64,000 bases of DNA, from NCBI RefSeq assembly GCF_019264445.1, contig NZ_JAHVAB010000065.1, positions 1 to 64,000 on the forward strand, in the 5' to 3' direction. Source of the stretch: Hydrogenophaga sp. GTDB lineage: Bacteria > Pseudomonadota > Gammaproteobacteria > Burkholderiales > Burkholderiaceae_C. Positions 47,556 through 55,798 of this stretch are shown piece by piece. The notes below the pieces were generated by a model that saw nothing but the letters and a program-made list of their open reading frames with translations, had not been told where the DNA came from and ran no database searches. The stretch's first letter is position 1. Each line of letters begins with the position of its first letter. The position numbers were made by a program, and so were the translations under genes.

Positions 47556-47573
47556 GACGACCGCAAAAAATCT

Positions 47574-48113
47574 TCACAGCAGATCGGCCACGCGATCCCA
47601 CGCTTGTGCGGGCACGCGCCCATGGTGACTTTCCACCACGCGGCCGCTTTTATCAAGCAGGAACAATGCAGGCAGCTGGCCTGTTGGCCCGAAGCTGTGT
47701 TCATGACCGCGTTCGCCCGCCCACAGGGTGGTGAACCGCTGGGAGGCAGGGATGGTGAGCTGAACGAGACGCTGATGCGCCTCGATGGCTGAGCGCGATG
47801 TGTCGGTGCTCACACTCACCAGCTCGAAGGGCTGGCCCTGCCAGCCTTTGACGTTGGCGCGGAGTTCGGGCATCTTGTCTCGGCAGACTGCGCAGTCGGT
47901 GGACCAGAACAACACCATCACGACCTTGCCGCGCAGTCGGGCAAGGTCAAAAGCCTGTCCATCCAGCGTGGGGCCGCGCAGTTGCGCAGGCGCGGCGGCA
48001 GGCGTGGGCGTTGCGGTTTGGGCCAGCGCGGGCGAAACCTGACGGATCAGGCCCATGCCGAGGGCGAGCCGCAACAGCGAGCGGCGTTGGGTCAAAGCGG
48101 GAGACGGGAACAT
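47574..48113 (-). CDS. TlpA/peroxiredoxin-like exported thiol protein
   Basis: Thioredoxin-fold protein of 179 residues, periplasmic by a twin-arginine-like signal (TQRRSLLRLALGMGLIRQ, cleavage near SPALAQ). The redox motif is WSTDCAVC (CxxC), within the AhpC-TSA/redoxin fold (GKVVMVLFWSTDC, LPALFLLDKSGRVV). An AGGAGG site directly precedes the ATG at 48113. It lies 135 bases upstream of bufA on the same strand and is divergent from the ECF sigma gene. It could keep bufferin or sigma-related thiols in the right redox state; this is inference. Confidence 0.85.
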   Translation of the reverse strand: MFPSPALTQRRSLLRLALGMGLIRQVSPALAQTATPTPAAAPAQLRGPTLDGQAFDLARLRGKVVMVLFWSTDCAVCRDKMPELRANVKGWQGQPFELVSVSTDTSRSAIEAHQRLVQLTIPASQRFTTLWAGERGHEHSFGPTGQLPALFLLDKSGRVVESHHGRVPAQAWDRVADLL

Positions 48114-48136
48114 GAGCACCTCCTGTGGTGCCTTTT

Positions 48137-48161
48137 GTCGTGCCAGGCGCCGCTTCATTAC
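48137..48161 (-). promoter_or_regulatory. Candidate ECF-type promoter upstream of the redoxin gene
   Basis: On the minus strand GTAA (48158-48161) is followed after 18 bases by GACAAA (GAC at 48137-48139). The spacing equals that upstream of bufA. It lies 24 bases before the redoxin ATG, leaving a very short leader, and within the divergent gap to the sigma gene. Confidence 0.35.
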
Positions 48162-48172
48162 ACTCAGCCCCC

Positions 48173-48757
48173 ATGTCCACACCCCCCAACGCCACGTTTG
48201 AACACCAGGTGGCCGATTTGCGTGTGTATTTGCTCAAATTTGCGCGCCTGCAGCTGCGCAACGAGGCCTGGGCCGAAGACGCGGTGTCGGAAACCCTGCT
48301 GGCCGCGCTCAGCAAACCCCAGGCGTTTGAGCAGCGCTCGCAGCTCAAGACCTGGCTGGTGGGCATCCTCAAACACAAGATCATCGACGCCTTGCGCCAC
48401 CACAGCCGTGAGGTGTGTGTGTCCGGCGGCACGGACGACGACCAGGCCGACCCGCTGGAGGACATGGCCTTCAAGGCCGACGGTCACTTTGCCGAGAAGC
48501 CCGCCGAATGGGGCAACCCCGAGCAGGACATGAACAGCCGCCAGTTTTTCGCGGTGCTGGAGGCATGCACCGACAAGCTGCCCGCCGTGCAAGGACGCCT
48601 GTTCCTGATGCGCGAGTGGCTGGAGCTCTCCAGCGAAGACATCTGTAAGGAACTGTCGCTCACGCCGACCAATCTCTACGTCCAGCTCCACCGGGCCCGT
48701 CTGCGCTTGCGCGAGTGCCTGGAGCTCAACTGGTTTGCCCGCCCGTCCACGCCATGA
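48173..48757 (+). CDS. ECF-type RNA polymerase sigma factor
   Basis: Extracytoplasmic-function sigma factor of 194 residues. Region 2 includes LQLRNEAWAEDAVSETLLAA and LKTWLVGILKHKIIDALRHH; region 4 is the helix-turn-helix SSEDICKELSLTPTNLYVQL followed by HRARLRLRECLE. It is divergent from the redoxin-buf genes and overlaps a small zinc-finger gene by four bases, the usual sigma/anti-sigma layout. Bufferin operons elsewhere are under ECF control, so regulation of the buf operon is plausible. The ATG at 48173 is chosen; an upstream in-frame start at 48125 would overlap the divergent gene. Confidence 0.88.
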   Translation: MSTPPNATFEHQVADLRVYLLKFARLQLRNEAWAEDAVSETLLAALSKPQAFEQRSQLKTWLVGILKHKIIDALRHHSREVCVSGGTDDDQADPLEDMAFKADGHFAEKPAEWGNPEQDMNSRQFFAVLEACTDKLPAVQGRLFLMREWLELSSEDICKELSLTPTNLYVQLHRARLRLRECLELNWFARPSTP

Positions 48758-48957
48758 AACCCGTTTATCCCCTTCGCCGCACCTGCAAGGAAGCCAGCGC
48801 CCTGCTGATCGCGCGGGAAGACCGCGCGCTGCCGTGGGTGGAGCGGCTGGCCTTGCGGGTGCACCTGGCCATGTGCCAGGCCTGCCCGCGCTTTGAGCGT
48901 CAGTTGCTGACCATGCGCAACGCCATGGGGCAGTGGCGCCACTACACCGACGAGTAG
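48754..48957 (+). CDS. Small zinc-finger protein, putative anti-sigma factor
   Basis: A 67-residue soluble protein with H-x3-C-x2-C in VHLAMCQACPRFERQL, the core of zf-HC2 anti-sigma domains, and a preceding helix KEASALLIAREDRALPWVE. It lacks a membrane segment, so it would act in the cytoplasm. The ATG overlaps the sigma-factor stop (ATGA), so the two are made together. By analogy with ZAS anti-sigmas, the cysteine pair may sense thiol oxidation or metal and release the sigma factor; this is not shown here. Confidence 0.8.
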   Translation: MKPVYPLRRTCKEASALLIAREDRALPWVERLALRVHLAMCQACPRFERQLLTMRNAMGQWRHYTDE

Positions 48958-48964
48958 GCCGCCG

Positions 48965-49984
48965 TCAGGCCAGCAACGCCTGGGCGAATTCGCGGGCGTC
49001 GAAGGTCTCCAGGTCTTCCAGTTTTTCGCCGACGCCGATGAAGTACACCGGCACCGGCTTCTCCCGGGCGATGGCACACAGCACGCCGCCCTTGGCGGTG
49101 CCGTCGAGCTTCGTGATGACCAGGCCGGTGAGCTGCAGCGCGTCGTCAAAGGCTTTCACCTGCATCAACGCGTTCTGGCCTGTGTTGCCGTCGATCACCA
49201 GCAGCACTTCGTGCGGCGCGCTGGGCTCGGCCTTTTGCACCACGCGCTTGATCTTGCGCAGCTCTTCCATCAGGTGCAGCTGGGTGGGCAACCGCCCAGC
49301 GGTGTCCACCAGCACCACGTCGCGGCCGCGCGCCTTGCCGGCGGTGACCGCGTCAAAGCTGACGGCGGCCGGGTCGCCGCCCTGCTGCGTGATGATCTCC
49401 ACCGTGTTGCGATCGGCCCAGACGGCGAGCTGCTCTCGCGCGGCGGCGCGAAAGGTGTCGGCCGCCGCCAGCAGCACGGTCGCGCCGCCATCGGCCAGGT
49501 GGCGGGTGAGTTTGCCGATGGAGGTGGTCTTGCCTGCGCCATTGACGCCCGCCACCATGATCACGGTGGGTTTGTGCTCGCCGATCACCAGCGGCTTTTG
49601 CAAGGGCGCGAGCAGGTCGGCGATGGCGTCGGCCAGCAGGCCCTTGACGGCCGCCGGGTCGGTCGTCTTGCTCTCCTTGACGCGCCGTTTGAGATCGTTG
49701 AGCAGGTGCGTGGTGGCTTTCACGCCGGTATCGGCCATCAGCAGCGCCGACTCCAGCTCGTCGTACAGCGCATCGTCGATCTGCGTGCCGGTGAATACCG
49801 TGGCAATGCCCGAGCCGGTCTTGCGCAGACCGGCCTTGAGCTTGTCCAGCCAGCCCTGACGCGGCGGGGGGGCCGAAGGCGCTGGCACCGGCGGCGGTGC
49901 CGTCACTGCGGGCGCTGGTGCCGATGCTGCCGGGCTTGCCGGGGCGGTTGGGGGAGGGGGTTTTTTGCGAAAGAACGAGAACAT
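48965..49984 (-). CDS. ftsY: Signal recognition particle receptor FtsY
   Basis: SRP-receptor GTPase docking ribosome-SRP complexes at the inner membrane. The 339-residue protein begins MFSFFRKK, followed by a Pro/Ala-rich A domain (about 10-45), the N domain, then the G domain with GVNGAGKTTSIGKL, ADTFRAAAREQL, VDTAGRLPTQ and TKLDGTAKGG. The ATG at 49984 gives the canonical amphipathic start; an ATG at 50005 is possible. It is divergent from the first M16 peptidase gene across 29 bases. Convergent with the zinc-finger gene. Confidence 0.96.
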   Translation of the reverse strand: MFSFFRKKPPPPTAPASPAASAPAPAVTAPPPVPAPSAPPPRQGWLDKLKAGLRKTGSGIATVFTGTQIDDALYDELESALLMADTGVKATTHLLNDLKRRVKESKTTDPAAVKGLLADAIADLLAPLQKPLVIGEHKPTVIMVAGVNGAGKTTSIGKLTRHLADGGATVLLAAADTFRAAAREQLAVWADRNTVEIITQQGGDPAAVSFDAVTAGKARGRDVVLVDTAGRLPTQLHLMEELRKIKRVVQKAEPSAPHEVLLVIDGNTGQNALMQVKAFDDALQLTGLVITKLDGTAKGGVLCAIAREKPVPVYFIGVGEKLEDLETFDAREFAQALLA

Positions 49985-50013
49985 TTTTCCATCTCTAGAA
50001 TCCATTGCATTCT

Positions 50014-51495
50014 ATGAAACGCCCCATGCCGCTGTTTGACACGCGCCTGACCGCGCTCCTGATGGCCCTGGCGATGCTGGGTTCGCCCGCGCAAGCTCAG
50101 CCCACCGCACCCCAGCCTTCAACGCCCGCCGCCAGTGCCCAGGGCACCCAGGCGCAGCGCTTCACGCTGGCCAACGGCATGACGCTGATCGTGCGTCCCG
50201 ACCGCCGTGCGCCCACCGTGGTGCAAATGCTGTGGGTGCGCGTGGGCTCCATGGACGAAGTCGATGGCACCAGCGGCGTGGCGCACGTTCTCGAGCACAT
50301 GATGTTCAAGGGCACGCCGGACCTGGCGCCCGGCGAGTTTTCGCGCCGCGTGGCGGCCATCGGGGGCGTGGACAACGCCTTCACCAGCCGCGACGCGACG
50401 GCCTACCACCAGCAGGTGCCCGCGCGCCGGCTGGAGACCGCGATGCAGCTGGAAGCCGACCGCTTCGCGCGCAACCAGTGGTCCGACGAGGAGTTCCGCC
50501 GCGAGGTCGAGGTGATCAAGGAAGAGCGGCGCCAGCGCATCGAAGAGTCGCCGCGTGCCCGCATGTTCGAGGCGCTCAGCGCCACCGTCTACCAGGCCAG
50601 CCCATACCGCCGCCCCGTGATCGGGTGGATGAACGACATCGAGGCCATGACGCCCGACGACGCCCGCGCGTTCTACCGCCGCTGGTACGTGCCGGCCAAT
50701 GCGGCCCTGGTGATCGCCGGAGACGTCGATGTGGCGCAGGTCCGCGCCCTGGCGGAAAAGCACTTCGGTGCCATTCCTGCGGGCGCTGCGTTGCCCCAGC
50801 GCAAGCCGCGCGAAGAGCCCGAGCAGGCTGGCCCACGCCGCATCGAATACCGCGCCGTGGCCGATCAGGCGCTGGTGGCGCTGGCCTACAAGGTGCCCCA
50901 ATGGCGCGGCGCCGACGTCGACAACGACACCGACCGCGATGCCCTGGCGCTCACCGTGCTGTCGGCCGTGCTCGATGGCTACGACGGCGCGCGGCTGGAC
51001 CGCGCGCTGGTGCAGGGCGCGGGCACGGGCGGCAAGCGCATCGCCGACAGCGCGGGATCGTCCTATGGCCTCATGGGGCGTGGTCCCCAGCTCTTCACGC
51101 TCAGCGCCGTGCCCGCGCGCGGCGTGACGCCAGAGATGGCGTCGGCCGCCCTCAAGGCGGAAGTGGCGCGCATCGCCCGCGAGGGCGTGCAGGCGGCGGA
51201 GCTGCAGCGCGTCAAGACGCAGTGGACGGCCGGGGAAATCTACAAGCTCGACTCGGTGGCCAGTCAGGCGCGTGAGCTCGGCAGCTACTGGATCAACGGC
51301 ATGCCGCTGGACACGGGCGAGCGCCTCATTGCGCGATTGCGCGGCGTCACCGCCGAACAGGTCCAGTCGGTGGCGCAGCGCTACTTCAGCGATGAACAGC
51401 TCACCACGGGCGTGCTCGTGCCCGACGCCTCTCGCCGCGCAGCAGCGCCTGCAACGCAGCCTTCCGGCACGAACCCCACGCCTTTGCGCCAGTGA
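50014..51495 (+). CDS. M16-family zinc peptidase (active subunit)
   Basis: Periplasmic pitrilysin/processing-peptidase-like protein, 493 residues. A signal peptide (ending SPAQAQ) precedes the inverted zinc motif HxxEH in HVLEHMMFKG, with the downstream glutamate in EVEVIKEERRQR. It carries two M16 domains. The next gene encodes a second M16 protein lacking the motif, the classic active/inactive pair. The ATG at 50014 is chosen over a TTG at 50005. Natural substrates are unknown. Confidence 0.9.
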   Translation: MKRPMPLFDTRLTALLMALAMLGSPAQAQPTAPQPSTPAASAQGTQAQRFTLANGMTLIVRPDRRAPTVVQMLWVRVGSMDEVDGTSGVAHVLEHMMFKGTPDLAPGEFSRRVAAIGGVDNAFTSRDATAYHQQVPARRLETAMQLEADRFARNQWSDEEFRREVEVIKEERRQRIEESPRARMFEALSATVYQASPYRRPVIGWMNDIEAMTPDDARAFYRRWYVPANAALVIAGDVDVAQVRALAEKHFGAIPAGAALPQRKPREEPEQAGPRRIEYRAVADQALVALAYKVPQWRGADVDNDTDRDALALTVLSAVLDGYDGARLDRALVQGAGTGGKRIADSAGSSYGLMGRGPQLFTLSAVPARGVTPEMASAALKAEVARIAREGVQAAELQRVKTQWTAGEIYKLDSVASQARELGSYWINGMPLDTGERLIARLRGVTAEQVQSVAQRYFSDEQLTTGVLVPDASRRAAAPATQPSGTNPTPLRQ

Positions 51496-51506
51496 CGCGA
51501 GCCCGC

Positions 51507-52865
51507 ATGACCATGATCCCGTTCGCCTCTCGCCTCCCGCGCCTCACCTGGCGCGCCGGGCTGACCTCGCTTCTGCTAGCCACACTGGGTGTTGCCAACG
51601 CCGCCATCCCGATCGAGCAGTGGACGCACACCAGTGGCGCCCGCGTGCACCTGATCAACAGCCCGTCGATCCCCATGCTCGACGTACAGATCGATTTCGA
51701 TGGCGGTCGTCGCCGCGACCCCACCGCCCTCGCGGGCCTGGCGGGCGCAACGGCGGGCCTGCTCTCGGGTGGCGTTGCGGCGCAGGCTGGACAGCCCGCG
51801 CTCGATGAAAACGCCCTGAGCGAAGCCTGGGCCGACCTCGGCGCCCAGTTTGGTGCGCAGGCCACGCTGGACCGTTTCAGCGTGTCGCTGCGCAGCCTGA
51901 CCGACCCCGAACTGCTGGACCGCGCCGTGGCCCTGGCAGCGCGCCAGCTTGCCGCACCCGCCTGGCCGCAGCGCGTGTGGCAGCGCGACCGCGAGCGCGC
52001 ACTGGCGGCGCTCAAAGAGGCGGAAAACCGCCCAGGCACCCTGGCTGGCCGCACTTTTTCCCAGGCCGTGTACAGATCCCATCCGTATGGCCTGCAGGCC
52101 GACGCAGCGAGCTACAACGCCATCACCGTGGCCGACATGCGCGCGTTCTACCAGCGCCATGTCACCAGTTGCCGTGCGCAGGTGTCCATGGTCGGCGCAA
52201 TCGACCGCGCTGCGGCCAACCGCATCGTCGACCGCCTCATGGCCGCGGTGCAGCCCCACGGCTGCACTGCGTTGCCCGAGCTTGCGCCGGTACAGCCCTT
52301 GCAGGCGGCGGTGGATCAGCGCCTGCCATTTGCGGCCGCCCAGGCCCAGGTGCTGGTGGGGCAGCCCGGTGTGGCGCGCACCGACCCCGACTTCCTGCCC
52401 CTTTTCGTGGGCAACTACGTGCTCGGCGGGGGTGGTTTTGTTTCTCGCCTCATGACGGAAGTGCGCGAGAAGCGCGGCCTCACGTATGGCGTGTCCAGCT
52501 ACTTCGTGACCGGTCGCCAGGCGGGCTCATTCCAGATCAGCCTGACCACCCGACCCGATCAGGCGGCCCAGGCGGTGGACGTCGTGCGCGAGGTGGTGCG
52601 CCAGTTCGTCGCGCAGGGCCCGACCGATGCCGAGCTGCAAGCCGCCAAGGACTTCCTCATCAACGGTGAGGCGCTGCGGCTGGACAGCAACCGCAAGCTG
52701 CTCGACAACGTGGCCAACATCGCCTGGAATGACCTGCCGCTCAACTACCTCGACACCTGGGCGCAGCAGGTTGAAAAGATCACGGTGGAGGACATCCGCC
52801 GTGCCTACGCCCGTGTGCTTCAACCCGATCGCATGGTGACCGTGGTGGTTGGCGCGCGCCCCTGA
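51507..52865 (+). CDS. M16-family peptidase homologue lacking the zinc motif
   Basis: Periplasmic M16 partner protein of 452 residues with a signal peptide (ending GVANA). At the position of HxxEH it reads LAGATAGLLSGG, so it cannot bind catalytic zinc. The C-terminal domain keeps the substrate-binding R/Y pattern SRLMTEVREKRGLTYGVSSY. It starts 11 bases after the active subunit and should form a heterodimer with it. Start choices are GTG 51492, ATG 51507 and ATG 51513; the middle one is taken. Confidence 0.9.
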   Translation: MTMIPFASRLPRLTWRAGLTSLLLATLGVANAAIPIEQWTHTSGARVHLINSPSIPMLDVQIDFDGGRRRDPTALAGLAGATAGLLSGGVAAQAGQPALDENALSEAWADLGAQFGAQATLDRFSVSLRSLTDPELLDRAVALAARQLAAPAWPQRVWQRDRERALAALKEAENRPGTLAGRTFSQAVYRSHPYGLQADAASYNAITVADMRAFYQRHVTSCRAQVSMVGAIDRAAANRIVDRLMAAVQPHGCTALPELAPVQPLQAAVDQRLPFAAAQAQVLVGQPGVARTDPDFLPLFVGNYVLGGGGFVSRLMTEVREKRGLTYGVSSYFVTGRQAGSFQISLTTRPDQAAQAVDVVREVVRQFVAQGPTDAELQAAKDFLINGEALRLDSNRKLLDNVANIAWNDLPLNYLDTWAQQVEKITVEDIRRAYARVLQPDRMVTVVVGARP

Positions 52866-52893
52866 TGAATGGCGCATGCCTTCGCACAGACCC

Positions 52894-53499
52894 ATGAACC
52901 AACCCCAACCACCCCGTACCGCCAAGGCACCCCAAGAGGTGCGCATCATCGGTGGCCTCTGGAAGAGAACCCGCCTGCCGGTGGCCGATCGGCCGGGGCT
53001 GCGTCCCACGCCCTCGCGCGTGCGCGAGACGCTGTTCAACTGGCTGGGCCAGGACCTCAGTGGCTGGCGCTGTATCGACGCTTTTGCCGGCACCGGAGCG
53101 CTGGGCCTGGAGTCCGCGTCGCGCGGTGCGGTGGAGGTGGTGCTGGTGGAGCAGGACAGTGCGCTGCTGGCCAACCTGAGCCGCATTACCACGCAGCTGA
53201 AGGCCGCGGGCGTGCGAGTGGAGCGTGGTGATGGCGTGGCCGCGCTGCGGCAGCGAGCAGGTCAGGGCTTTGATGTGGTGTTTCTGGACCCACCCTTTGG
53301 TGACGGTCAGAACGATGCGCTCTACACCGCCGCGCTGGGCGCCGCGCGCCATGCGGTGCGCGAAGACGGACTCATTTATCTGGAAGCCCCGCGCGTCTGG
53401 GGCGACGACGAGCTGGCTCAGCTGGGCCTGCAACTTCATCGGCAGGGCAAGGCGGGTGCGGTGGCCTTTCACCTGTTGCGGCCATTGCCTGCGCAGTGA
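52894..53499 (+). CDS. rsmD: 16S rRNA (guanine966-N2)-methyltransferase
   Basis: Methylates G966 of 16S rRNA in assembling 30S subunits. The 201-residue protein has RIIGGLWKRTRLPV and LRPTPSRVRETLFNWL at the N-terminus, the SAM motif DAFAGTGALGLESASRGA and the catalytic DPPFGDG. Several in-frame starts exist; 52894 gives the usual length, with 52876 also possible. It precedes coaD, a gene order conserved widely in bacteria. Confidence 0.94.
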   Translation: MNQPQPPRTAKAPQEVRIIGGLWKRTRLPVADRPGLRPTPSRVRETLFNWLGQDLSGWRCIDAFAGTGALGLESASRGAVEVVLVEQDSALLANLSRITTQLKAAGVRVERGDGVAALRQRAGQGFDVVFLDPPFGDGQNDALYTAALGAARHAVREDGLIYLEAPRVWGDDELAQLGLQLHRQGKAGAVAFHLLRPLPAQ

Positions 53500-53535
53500 G
53501 CGGGGCCGCGAAGCCCCTCGCGCATAATCTTCGGC

Positions 53536-54054
53536 ATGAGTTCAGCGCTTGCAACATCCGGCGCCGCAGGCCGCGTGGCGGTCTACAGCGGTACCTTCGA
53601 CCCCATCACGCTGGGGCATGAAGACGTGGCCAGGCGTGCCGCGCTGCTCTTCGACGAAGTCATCGTCGCCGTGGCGATCGCCCACCACAAGAAGACACGC
53701 TTTGCGCTGCAGGAACGGCTGGACATGGCCGCCGAAGCCGCCGCGCGCATGCCGGGTCGCGTGCGCGTGCTGCCCTTCGAGGGTCTCATCATGGATTTCT
53801 GCCGCCAACACGGTGCCACCGCCGTGGTGCGCGGCATCCGCAACCTCACCGACTTCGATTACGAAGCCCAGATGGCCGCCATGAACCGCAAGCTGAACCC
53901 GGCGGTGGAGACGGTCTTTCTCCTGCCGCAGGCCGAGTTGCAATGCATCTCCAGCACGCTGGTGCGCGAGATCTTCCAATTGGGCGGTGATGTCTCGCAG
54001 ATGGTGAGCGGCGCGGTGGCGGCTCGCCTGGCCCCCAAGCCCTTGCAGGCCTAG
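53536..54054 (+). CDS. coaD: Phosphopantetheine adenylyltransferase
   Basis: Fourth step of CoA synthesis, making dephospho-CoA from 4'-phosphopantetheine and ATP. The 172-residue protein has the nucleotidyltransferase motif VYSGTFDPITLGHEDVARRA (TxGH), VRGIRNLTDFDYE and CISSTLVREI. There is a slightly long N-terminal extension of about twelve residues before the core. It lies 36 bases after rsmD and 11 before the ferredoxin gene; the rsmD-coaD-ferredoxin order is typical of betaproteobacteria. Confidence 0.96.
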   Translation: MSSALATSGAAGRVAVYSGTFDPITLGHEDVARRAALLFDEVIVAVAIAHHKKTRFALQERLDMAAEAAARMPGRVRVLPFEGLIMDFCRQHGATAVVRGIRNLTDFDYEAQMAAMNRKLNPAVETVFLLPQAELQCISSTLVREIFQLGGDVSQMVSGAVAARLAPKPLQA

Positions 54055-54065
54055 GAGCGTTTGCC

Positions 54066-54362
54066 ATGGCTTTGCTGATCACCGACGAATGCATCAACTG
54101 CGATGTGTGCGAGCCCGAGTGCCCGAACCAGGCGATCTACATGGGCGAGGAGATCTACGAAATCGACCCTGCGCGATGCACCGAATGTGTGGGGCATTTT
54201 GACGAGCCGCAGTGCGTGCAGGTGTGCCCGGTGAACTGCATCCCGGTGCATCCCGACCACATCGAGTCGCGCGAGACCCTGTGGCAGAAGTACCAGCGCC
54301 TGCAAAAGGCCGGTCAGCCCTTGTCCGCAGCGGATGAGGTTCCACCGCCGGCTTCGGTCTGA
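54066..54362 (+). CDS. YfhL-type 2[4Fe-4S] ferredoxin
   Basis: Small electron carrier of 98 residues with two cluster-binding motifs: [13 protein letters not shown] (CxxCxxCxxxC) and [21 protein letters not shown] (CxxC-x8-CxxxC), the spaced second motif being typical of the YfhL/FdxA-like Allochromatium type. A GGAG site precedes the ATG. Its last 49 bases overlap the tail of the convergent pth gene. The electron partner is unknown; its place next to coaD is conserved in related bacteria. Confidence 0.93.
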   Translation: MALLITDECINCDVCEPECPNQAIYMGEEIYEIDPARCTECVGHFDEPQCVQVCPVNCIPVHPDHIESRETLWQKYQRLQKAGQPLSAADEVPPPASV

Positions 54363-54979
54363 AGCGGGCTTGACGGCGGCGCGGGCCGGGGTGGCTTCGG
54401 TCGGGGTGGCTTGCTGGTGTGGATCAGCGCAGTGGCCTTGTCCATCTCGCCGGCGATCAACTGTGGCAACGCCTTGAGCGATCGGTCCATGGCTTGGGCT
54501 ATCGCAATGCGGTCGTCGGGCGACGGCTTCTTCAGGACCCAATGGGCCACTTCGTTCTTGTTGCCTGGGTGGCCAATGCCCACGCGCAGGCGCCAGTAGT
54601 CGGCGCTGCCCAGCTGGGCATGAATGTCGCGCAGGCCGTTGTGCCCCGCGTGCCCGCCGCCCTTCTTGAGCTTTACCTCGCCGGCAGGCAGGTCCAGTTC
54701 GTCGTGAACCACCAGCACCGCCTCGGGCGCGATCTTGAAGAACCGCGCCACGGAAGCGACCGACTTGCCCGATAGGTTCATGAAGGTTTGCGGCTCGACC
54801 AGCCAGACGCTGTGCCCTGCCACGCTGGCCCTGGCCACCAAACCAAAGTGACCGCGCTCCATCTGCAGCGGTGCCTTGAGCAGGCGGGCCGCTTCATCCA
54901 CCCACCAGAAACCAGCGTTGTGGCGCGTTTGTTCGTACTCCGGACCCGGGTTGCCCAGGCCGGCAATGAGTTTGATCAT
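54314..54979 (-). CDS. pth: Peptidyl-tRNA hydrolase
   Basis: Releases peptides from prematurely dissociated peptidyl-tRNA. The 221-residue protein has the family motifs [20 protein letters not shown] (catalytic His), [32 protein letters not shown] and HNGLRDI. The core ends near residue 190; a Pro/Lys-rich and Gly/Ser-rich tail of about 30 residues follows and lies partly over the ferredoxin gene on the other strand. The ATG at 54979 is the standard start. A terminator separates it from rplY upstream. Confidence 0.95.
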   Translation of the reverse strand: MIKLIAGLGNPGPEYEQTRHNAGFWWVDEAARLLKAPLQMERGHFGLVARASVAGHSVWLVEPQTFMNLSGKSVASVARFFKIAPEAVLVVHDELDLPAGEVKLKKGGGHAGHNGLRDIHAQLGSADYWRLRVGIGHPGNKNEVAHWVLKKPSPDDRIAIAQAMDRSLKALPQLIAGEMDKATALIHTSKPPRPKPPRPAPPSSPLQTEAGGGTSSAADKG

Positions 54980-55014
54980 GTGCGGGATTATCGACAGGTC
55001 AGCCCTGGCCCCAA

Positions 55015-55043
55015 ACAAAACGGCCCGCCAAGGCGGGCCGTTT
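55015..55043 (-). terminator. Rho-independent terminator after rplY
   Basis: Stem CGGCCCGCC (55021-55029) / GGCGGGCCG (55032-55040), extended by AAA/TTT pairs; on the minus strand it ends in a T-rich tail. It lies between the rplY stop and the pth start. Confidence 0.8.
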
Positions 55044-55066
55044 CAGGCGGAGCATGCGCAGAACGC

Positions 55067-55699
55067 TTACTTCTTGCCCTTGCCCTTGGCGGCCTTCTTG
55101 TCGTCGGCAGGAGCTGTCACCGGAGCGGCCACCACTTCTTCCACCGGCTCCACCACGGTCGCAATGGTCAGGTTCTTGCGGCCATGCATCACCAGCTTGA
55201 TGCCCTTGGGCAGCTTGATGTCGCCGGTGTGCACGGTGCCACCCTTGACGACTTCGCCCAGGTCGACCGTGATGTGCTCAGGCAACTGGGTGGCCAGGCA
55301 TTCGATTTCGATTTCGGTCATCACGTGGTTGATCACGCACTTGTCGGTCTTGACCGCAGGCGAATTCTCTTCGTTGATGAAGTGCAGCGGCACCTTCTTG
55401 TGCAGACGCGTCTTGTCGTCCACGCGCTGGAAGTCCACGTGCAGCACTTGCGGCTTGTAGGGGTGGTACTGCACATCGCGCAGCAGCACTTTCTGCACCT
55501 TGCCAGCCAGGTCCATGTCGAGGATGGACGAGTGGAACGCTTCCTTCTTGAGAGCGTGCCACAGGGCGTTGTGATCGAGTTCGATCGTGGTGGCGGGCGT
55601 TTCACCACCAAAAACGATACCGGGCGCGCGACCGGTGTTGCGCAGACGGCGGCTCGCACCCGTACCCTGCTTGGCGCGCTCAAAAGCGACGAATTGCAT
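55067..55699 (-). CDS. rplY: 50S ribosomal protein L25 (Ctc form)
   Basis: 5S-rRNA-binding ribosomal protein of 210 residues: the L25 domain (about 1-95; [29 protein letters not shown]) plus the C-terminal TL5/Ctc beta domain (about 100-185) and a Lys/Ala-rich tail ending KGKGKK. This long Ctc form is normal in betaproteobacteria. A GGAGAAAG site precedes the ATG at 55699. It follows prs by 99 bases, and a terminator lies after it. Confidence 0.96.
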   Translation of the reverse strand: MQFVAFERAKQGTGASRRLRNTGRAPGIVFGGETPATTIELDHNALWHALKKEAFHSSILDMDLAGKVQKVLLRDVQYHPYKPQVLHVDFQRVDDKTRLHKKVPLHFINEENSPAVKTDKCVINHVMTEIEIECLATQLPEHITVDLGEVVKGGTVHTGDIKLPKGIKLVMHGRKNLTIATVVEPVEEVVAAPVTAPADDKKAAKGKGKK

Positions 55700-55798
55700 G
55701 ACTTTCTCCAGTTGAGGGGTTCCGCGACCAGAACGCCTCTGTTTCAAAAGAGCCGCCTCCACCATGGAAGCCGCCCACTTTTTGCTGCCTTCAGGCCC

